Part shown: positions 60,501 to 64,000 of the stretch, piece by piece
Numbering within the stretch: position 1 is the first letter of the stretch
Layout of the letters: every line of letters begins with the position of its first letter
The notes under the pieces: generated by a model
What the model saw: only the letters and a program-made list of their open reading frames with translations
Database searches by the model: none
What the model was told of the DNA's origin: nothing
Source: Hyalella azteca
Taxonomy: Eukaryota; Arthropoda; Malacostraca; Amphipoda; Hyalellidae
Direction of reading: 5' to 3'
DNA length: 64,000 nucleotides
Assembly (NCBI RefSeq): GCF_000764305.2
Contig: NW_025933058.1
Location: 62,001 to 126,000, forward strand
Position numbers and translations under genes: made by a program

Positions 60501-62887
60501 CTGCGAAAGACAATAAAACTTTATGTGTGAACAGAACGATTGAAGCAGAAAACAAAAACCGTAGATATGAAGAGACGTTCGGCAGAAATGGAGAATTATT
60601 ACTCCCTCACAAATTCCATCGCATACGATCAAAAGAGTGCCAAATTGATGGGATTTCAAATTGAAATCTTTTCAAATTTTGGCTTCAGTGACTTACGTTT
60701 CATTTCATTTTAAGGCTTCGCTAAAACTCATGCGACACTGGTTTTTATCATGAATCCTTTAAAATTTTCAAAGATTGTTCTTCGTGTAAAATCGAATGGA
60801 TACCCGGTAGCCAGAATGTCAGGCGAGATCCTAAAAGCGTAAAGCCTCCCAGTCTACTGGCATTCTATTCCGGCTCACTCGTAAAATCCGGAACAAGTTT
60901 AGTGCTCAGGACTCCGCGAACTCGTGATGCAAAAGCCTACGTTATTTCCAAGCATGCGTCTGAGGAATTTTGTGTAGTATGTGCAGATGGCGCACACTTA
61001 ACGACAATGACCTGCGCCGCACGATGTCAGCTCGAGCACACACCATGTATGAAAATATCAATGGAATTTACGGTGTTCCGTTTATTTAAACTGAAGCACT
61101 AAACGTGATTCACACTTTAAGCAAGATCAGCTACTCCGAAAATTTAGCCAAAAAATACAAGACATAAAAAACAATTCGAGCATCTACAAGGAACAGTTTT
61201 TCTCTTTGAAGCGTTAGTCTAGAAAAACTAAAATCTTAAACGTATAACGTATCAGGCGATATAGCCAACCTTATTCAATGTTTTGCTCCAAAGAATTCAA
61301 ATTCTGAGCCAGATTCGTCCCGCCAAAAGGACATAAATTTAATCCCGACATTTCCTCATGTATAGTCGGAAACGTGTGATCGCTCACCATGACTTTCAAG
61401 ATTAACAACTATTACTACTGACAGAAGCACCCCAACTTTGTACTTAATTTCCGAGCTGGCAAGTAGCCGGACTTTCCAGTGTAGATATTTTTCACGCTGA
61501 TGAATTGGAACGTCGTAAACGGATGTCGAGCGAATATTTCTTGAAACATTGGCTTTCACGAATTCTCAGTGGTAATGAAGTCGGCGAGCCGGGAACATCC
61601 CGTAAAATAGAGTACGTATACATCAAAGAATTATTGAGTTTAGATCAAGCATGAGACGTCAGGCAATAATATATAGTGAAGATTTAAAGTAATCGGTAAA
61701 TGAAAATTTAAATGAAAAGGAAATTTTAATGGTAAGGAAGACATCGAAATTATTTTTTCATCTGTTGGATCTTTAATTAGAAACGCCATTTTGGTTTTAG
61801 TTAAAAGTTGTTGAAGTGTGGATCGTGCGCAGTGAAATGTCGTACGGTGTTAGCGAAGATATGGTGAGAGATATGCGCTCCTATGTCAATTTTACTACAG
61901 GGTTGCGAACTGATGTGATCAATTCAACAGTCAAGTAATACTTCCTTGACATTCTAGTTACTCCTTCATTATTATGAATTGGAATCTATAGATTATTCTT
62001 AAGGTTCTTAAGGAGAAATCACGCAGGTGTCCCAAACGAGCAGAAATTAGGAACTCTGACTTTAGTTATAAAAAATATAACTCAGTACTCACTGCAGTGA
62101 GTGACAGAGAGCGCATTTTCTCGTCAACGAAAACGTGAAGTCACGGACGGACAGACGGACATGGCGAGCACAATAGTGCATTTTTTCCATAAATGAGAAA
62201 ATGCGCTAAAAGTCAGAGCTCCAAGTGTTAAAGTGTGGAAAATAAAAAGTTATTGTTTGGCTACGTACGAGTGCGAGATAGAGTCTACGCGCGGGGTCTC
62301 AAAATGCGATTATTCATCTATTAAGGAGTGGAGACCTCAAAACCATTCATCCATTAAGTTAGTGTAGATTACAAAACCTCTAACCCGAACTAACTTTTCA
62401 CTTGAGTCAACAGGCAGGCGCATATGAATGAGAATTGTTAGTAAGACTATTTTGATGAGAAACATCAACTCACTTTTTCTTTGTAAGTTAAGACTCTATT
62501 TTGATGAGAAACATCAACTCACTTTTTCTTTGTTAGTTAAGACTCTATTTTGATGAGAAACATCAACTCACTTTTTATTTGTAAGTTAAGACTCTATTTT
62601 GATGATAAACATTAACTCACTTTTTATTTGTAAGTTAAGACTCTATTTTGATGAGAAACATCAACTCACATTTTCTTTGTAAGTTAAGACTCTATTTTGA
62701 TGAGAAACAGCAACTCACCTTTTCTCCCGAGTCAGAAGGAAGGTAGAAAGTGAGTACGGTGAGGAAGCTGATGCCCATACAGGGAATGATGAGGTTCACG
62801 GTGTAGAATAACGTCTTTCTCCGCATCGTGATGTTGAATGTGATGTCCAGGTACGGCTCATCACAACATGTGTAGAACTTCTCATGT
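42219..62887 (-). CDS. Nicotinic acetylcholine receptor alpha-type subunit (partial: six exons)
   Basis: This is a pentameric ligand-gated cation channel subunit of the insect synapse. Minus-strand exons are 62887–62719, 52583–52447, 50527–50381, 44486–44439, 43210–42995 and 42501–42219: 1000 nt, phases 0, 2, 2, 2 and 2, giving 333 codons. Features in order: the vicinal Cys pair of loop C ([13 protein letters not shown]) that defines an alpha subunit; M1 ([16 protein letters not shown]); GEK then M2 ([19 protein letters not shown]); M3 through [18 protein letters not shown]; and a long cytoplasmic loop with [14 protein letters not shown]. It ends at the pre-M4 helix, [20 protein letters not shown]. 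Alpha3- or alpha8-like is my best subtype guess. The ligand-binding domain exons should lie beyond the right edge. The M4 exon was not found. The introns are full of minisatellites. Confidence 0.94.
42995..43210 (-). CDS. nAChR exon: cytoplasmic loop (RVVVRTCNG)
   Basis: The acceptor ATATCGTGCAG opens with one base then [20 protein letters not shown] and [13 protein letters not shown]. The preferred donor is CA|GTGGGT (phase 2), which joins the next exon in frame. A MITE-like repeat lies 18 bp upstream of the exon. Confidence 0.87.
43229..43415 (+). mobile_element. Palindromic MITE-like repeat, copy 3
   Basis: Inverted AGCGCATTTTCTC-type arms with an expanded core of GGACAGAC/GGAC repeats (about 70 bp). 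It lies immediately upstream (in gene direction) of the receptor exon 43210–42995. Confidence 0.85.
44439..44486 (-). CDS. nAChR 48-nt cytoplasmic-loop microexon (candidate)
   Basis: A strong acceptor (TCGTTTCTTCAG) and a GTATTT donor bound exactly 48 nt in phase 2–2, encoding [15 protein letters not shown]. It fits between the flanking exons, which also join in frame without it, so it may be alternatively included. Confidence 0.6.
45036..45145. repeat. 22-bp minisatellite
   Basis: Five perfect copies of a 22-bp unit with core ATACATGTCCTAATGTCGTA in a receptor intron. Confidence 0.95.
45440..45718. repeat. 21–22-bp minisatellite (GGTATTGCTATAGCAGTAAC)
   Basis: About thirteen units in a receptor intron. 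Each unit contains the palindrome GCTATAGC. It is preceded by a CTACTACTACTACTACTAC microsatellite near 45415. Confidence 0.93.
46437..46548. repeat. Duplicated palindromic GTAGTATGCTGT block
   Basis: Two roughly 58-bp units, each with the hairpin GTATGCTGTA...AGCATAC. Confidence 0.75.
49062..49460. repeat. About 61-bp minisatellite carrying GTAAGT on the minus strand
   Basis: Six to seven units with core ATGCGTGACGAAATGACTTA and CCATATATGAAGTAAAATG. On the minus strand every unit reads CATATATG|GTAAGTCATTT, a consensus donor. It abuts the 48733–49062 open frame. Confidence 0.9.
49801..50380. repeat. CGAGACAC satellite beginning at a receptor splice donor
   Basis: More than thirty units of 10–18 bp (ATCGAGACACCCTCAT, ATTTCGAGACACAC and variants). 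It starts at the base after the exon 50381–50527 and contains a second copy of that exon's last 19 nt at 50287–50309. It is nearly stop-free, which explains the long repetitive open frames on both strands. Confidence 0.93.
50381..50527 (-). CDS. nAChR exon: end of M3 and start of cytoplasmic loop
   Basis: The acceptor TTCATTTCAG opens with [20 protein letters not shown] and [20 protein letters not shown]. It ends phase 2 (CAT GG) at GTGTGT, where a tandem array begins at once. The 5' edge is also repeated in an upstream array. Confidence 0.92.
50528..50875. repeat. 56-bp minisatellite carrying the acceptor of exon 50381–50527
   Basis: Period 56: three near-identical copies plus two or three diverged. 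On the minus strand each unit contains TTTCATTTCAG|CATTTCAGT followed by CACGG or GACGG and TGCTG, that is, the exon's acceptor plus its first roughly 20 nt. Confidence 0.92.
51478..51545. repeat. 30-bp tandem repeat (AAGGAATCCTACCTACATAA)
   Basis: Three copies in the receptor intron. Confidence 0.85.
51995..52446. repeat. Minisatellite carrying the donor of exon 52447–52583
   Basis: About nine units of roughly 40–45 bp with core GACGCCTCACCTAATGGACA. On the minus strand each reads GTCCATTAG|GTGAGGCGTC, identical to the last bases of the M2 exon and its donor. Confidence 0.92.
52447..52583 (-). CDS. nAChR exon: M2 pore helix and start of M3
   Basis: The acceptor GTGCAG opens in phase 0 with [19 protein letters not shown], then [20 protein letters not shown]. 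It ends phase 2 (TCC ATT AG) at GTGAGG. Both flanks are tandem arrays. Confidence 0.95.
52595..52815. repeat. About 56-bp tandem repeat just upstream of the M2 exon
   Basis: About four units with core ACATGAACGTGATTAATGAT and ACAGCAGGTAATATG. It begins about 12 bp from the M2 exon start but does not copy exon bases. Confidence 0.85.
52876..53060. repeat. Degenerate 36-bp tandem repeat
   Basis: Five to six units around CTTAATGAGGATGATCTTCTC. It gives a spurious plus-strand frame of LNEDxLL repeats. Confidence 0.8.
53920..54335. repeat. About 142-bp tandem repeat, pyrimidine-rich
   Basis: Three copies starting CTATCTCTTCGTTCGCACTT at 53920, 54062 and 54204 and ending AGACCCAGAGGAATCC. The long open frames over it reflect the repeat. 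Confidence 0.92.
55240..55372. repeat. Tandem repeat of AATAGGATACAGAGAC
   Basis: Seven copies of a 16-bp core separated by 0–16 variable bases. Confidence 0.88.
56054..56256 (+). mobile_element. Palindromic MITE-like repeat, copy 4
   Basis: The same ends as copies 1–3, with the GGACAGACGGAC core expanded to about 90 bp. It is in the receptor M1–M2 intron. Confidence 0.85.
56755..57545. repeat. About 65–70-bp higher-order minisatellite (TTTTCAGTACGATGATTTTTG)
   Basis: Some 12 units of two alternating parts, GATTACGATGATTTTTTCAG and CAGTACGATGATTTTTGATG, in the receptor M1–M2 intron. Every unit carries TTTTTTCAG, acceptor-like on the plus strand, opposite to the gene. Confidence 0.9.
59672..60105. 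repeat. 24–25-bp minisatellite (GCGCAACACATTCGTGCGTC)
   Basis: About 18 units with three alternating variants (CGCATTCGTGAGTC, ACATTCGTGCGTC, ACGTTCGTGCTTC) in a higher-order pattern of about 73 bp. It is nearly stop-free in four frames. Confidence 0.92.
62070..62211 (+). mobile_element. Palindromic MITE-like repeat, copy 5
   Basis: A compact copy of the family with intact AGCGCATTTTCTC arms and a short core. It is flanked by GACTTTAG and its near inverse CTAAAAGTC. Confidence 0.85.
62454..62716. repeat. 49-bp minisatellite beginning at the donor of the loop C/M1 exon
   Basis: Six units with exact 49-bp spacing (GATGAGAAACATCAACTCAC at 62454, 62503, 62552, 62601, 62650, 62699). On the minus strand each reads GAAAAA|GTGAGTTGATG, like the exon end GAAAAG|GTGAGTTGCTG. 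The last unit overlaps the true donor. Confidence 0.94.
62719..62887 (-). CDS. nAChR exon: loop C and M1
   Basis: The acceptor TTGTGCAG is followed by one base completing a codon, then [19 protein letters not shown]1 and YLPSDSGEK, ending phase 0 at GTGAGT. The CC pair binds acetylcholine in alpha subunits. Confidence 0.95.
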
Positions 62888-63385
62888 CTGCACAACGAAA
62901 AAATGAATAATGTTTAATTTTTACAATTTAAATTTAGTAAAATTGAAACATATTTTTATTATACAATAACAATAATTACTGTAATATTGACAATGAACGC
63001 TAATTTTTGCATATATGAATATTAAATCAACATCGGATGCATGTGCATTACCTTTATTCACAATGAATATATAAAGTTTAGTTCATCGATAAAATTTAGG
63101 CAAAAATTAATTGTTTACTTTCATTTATGTAATTAATAAACAATTGGCATTATTGATACCAACGTGTTTTAATTTAATGGACAAGTATTTGCGAAACCGA
63201 TATAATAAATTGATAATTATAATAATTGTAATTTTGAGATTAGTATTTTTCAATTGAACACTACCACAATTTTACAGAAAAGTCTGTTACAGAAAAAAAT
63301 AATACTCTATTAGTAGGAAAAAAACGATATCTCAAACATCATTAAAATCACTTGACTGCTTAAATCGCAAGATTATCTAAAAATT
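62888..63385. other. Receptor intron upstream of the loop C/M1 exon
   Basis: AT-rich sequence with nothing recognised. The preceding ligand-binding exons are expected beyond position 64000. Confidence 0.6.
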
Positions 63386-63965
63386 AGAAGCAAAGAAAAT
63401 GGCAAGAAAATTCACCATTTCTTAAAAAGGAAAACGTTTCGGAGACCAGCTCCATCATCAGTTCAAAACCTAAAACACAGGTACAAACAATTAGCAATAA
63501 ATGAACTTGATGCATAAATCGTCAAATGAGAAACAAACAAGAATGAAGCAAACACGGGCACAAATCTATCTATTTACAATTTCAAGAAGATATGAACTGT
63601 TGGCGGCTTTTGTTTGAAGCCAAATGTTTTGTTGGAACTTGGCTTTTGTTTGAAACTATATATAAACAGATAAGAATATAAACAAATATAAAAAATATTT
63701 AAACAAAAAATATAACAATATTATCAAAAGCCTATTTAAAATGCCGCTAACAGTTCATATCCCCTCGAAATTGTAAATAGATAGGTTTGTGCCCGTGTTT
63801 GCGTCATTCTTGTTTGTTTCTCATTTGACGATTTATGCATCAATGTGAATTTATTGCTAATTGTTTGTACCTTTGTTTTAGGTTTTGAACTGATGATGAA
63901 GCTGGTCTCCGAAACGTTTTCCTTTTTAAGGAATGGTAATTTTATGGCTATTTTCTTTGCTTTGA
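63386..63965. mobile_element. Inverted-repeat element, Penelope-like or foldback
   Basis: Arms of about 225 bp (63386–63612 and 63737–63965) share AACGTTTCGGAGACCAGCTC and GGGCACAAATCTATCTATTT-like blocks in inverse orientation around a roughly 125-bp AT-rich centre. A related AGACCAGCTCCATCATCAG tract is at 20338–20360. No coding remnant is visible. Confidence 0.7.
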
Positions 63966-64000
63966 AATTCCTCAAACATCATGGTCTGACTTATCACAGC

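Larger units (their letters stand above)
52584..62718. other. Receptor M1–M2 intron
   Basis: A 10.1-kb intron. It holds six or more tandem arrays and two MITE-like copies, listed separately. Segments 57600–59650 and 60120–62060 show no gene, RNA or repeat that I recognise. Confidence 0.7.

Noticed and set aside
61356..61559. Minus-strand frame in the receptor M1–M2 intron
   Set aside because: No family recognised and no splice context that would place it in the receptor.

Overview
This is nuclear DNA of an insect. It is AT-rich, its genes are split by GT–AG introns, and it is full of transposon remains and minisatellites. It contains a nicotinic acetylcholine receptor subunit of the insect alpha type. 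A hemipteran such as a planthopper or psyllid would fit the gene content and repeat style, but that is a guess. Three single N positions (26646, 27082, 41197) mark assembly joins.

Layout. (1) 1–3658, plus strand: the last four exons of an SLC17/sialin-type transporter (copy A), cut by the left edge. (2) 3659–10235: a transposon-rich gap holding a PIF/Harbinger deletion derivative, a broken non-LTR reverse-transcriptase gene and a GC-rich insert. (3) 10236–17990, plus strand: a complete ten-exon paralogue (copy B, 536 aa) with a probable GC–AG intron. (4) 18492–27997, minus strand: TMA7, a 64-aa ribosome-associated protein in four small exons, with a 7.2 kb first intron containing two same-orientation DNA-transposon copies. 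(5) 31049–32427, minus strand: a secreted C-type lectin in three exons (252 aa). (6) 42219–62887, minus strand: six exons of a nicotinic acetylcholine receptor alpha-type subunit, from loop C through M1, M2, M3 and most of the cytoplasmic loop. The ligand-binding exons should lie beyond the right edge. The M4/C-terminal exon was not found.

All exon models were joined by hand. Splice phases agree at every junction of copy B, TMA7, the lectin and the receptor, which is the main support for the calls. The genes have no evident shared function.

The most unusual signal is in the receptor gene. Several of its introns are packed with minisatellites, and at least five arrays begin exactly at an exon boundary. 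Their repeat units carry copies of the exon edge together with its splice donor or acceptor. A short palindromic MITE-like family (five copies) also sits within about 40 bp of an exon of three different genes. Both patterns come from reading the sequence and need computational testing.
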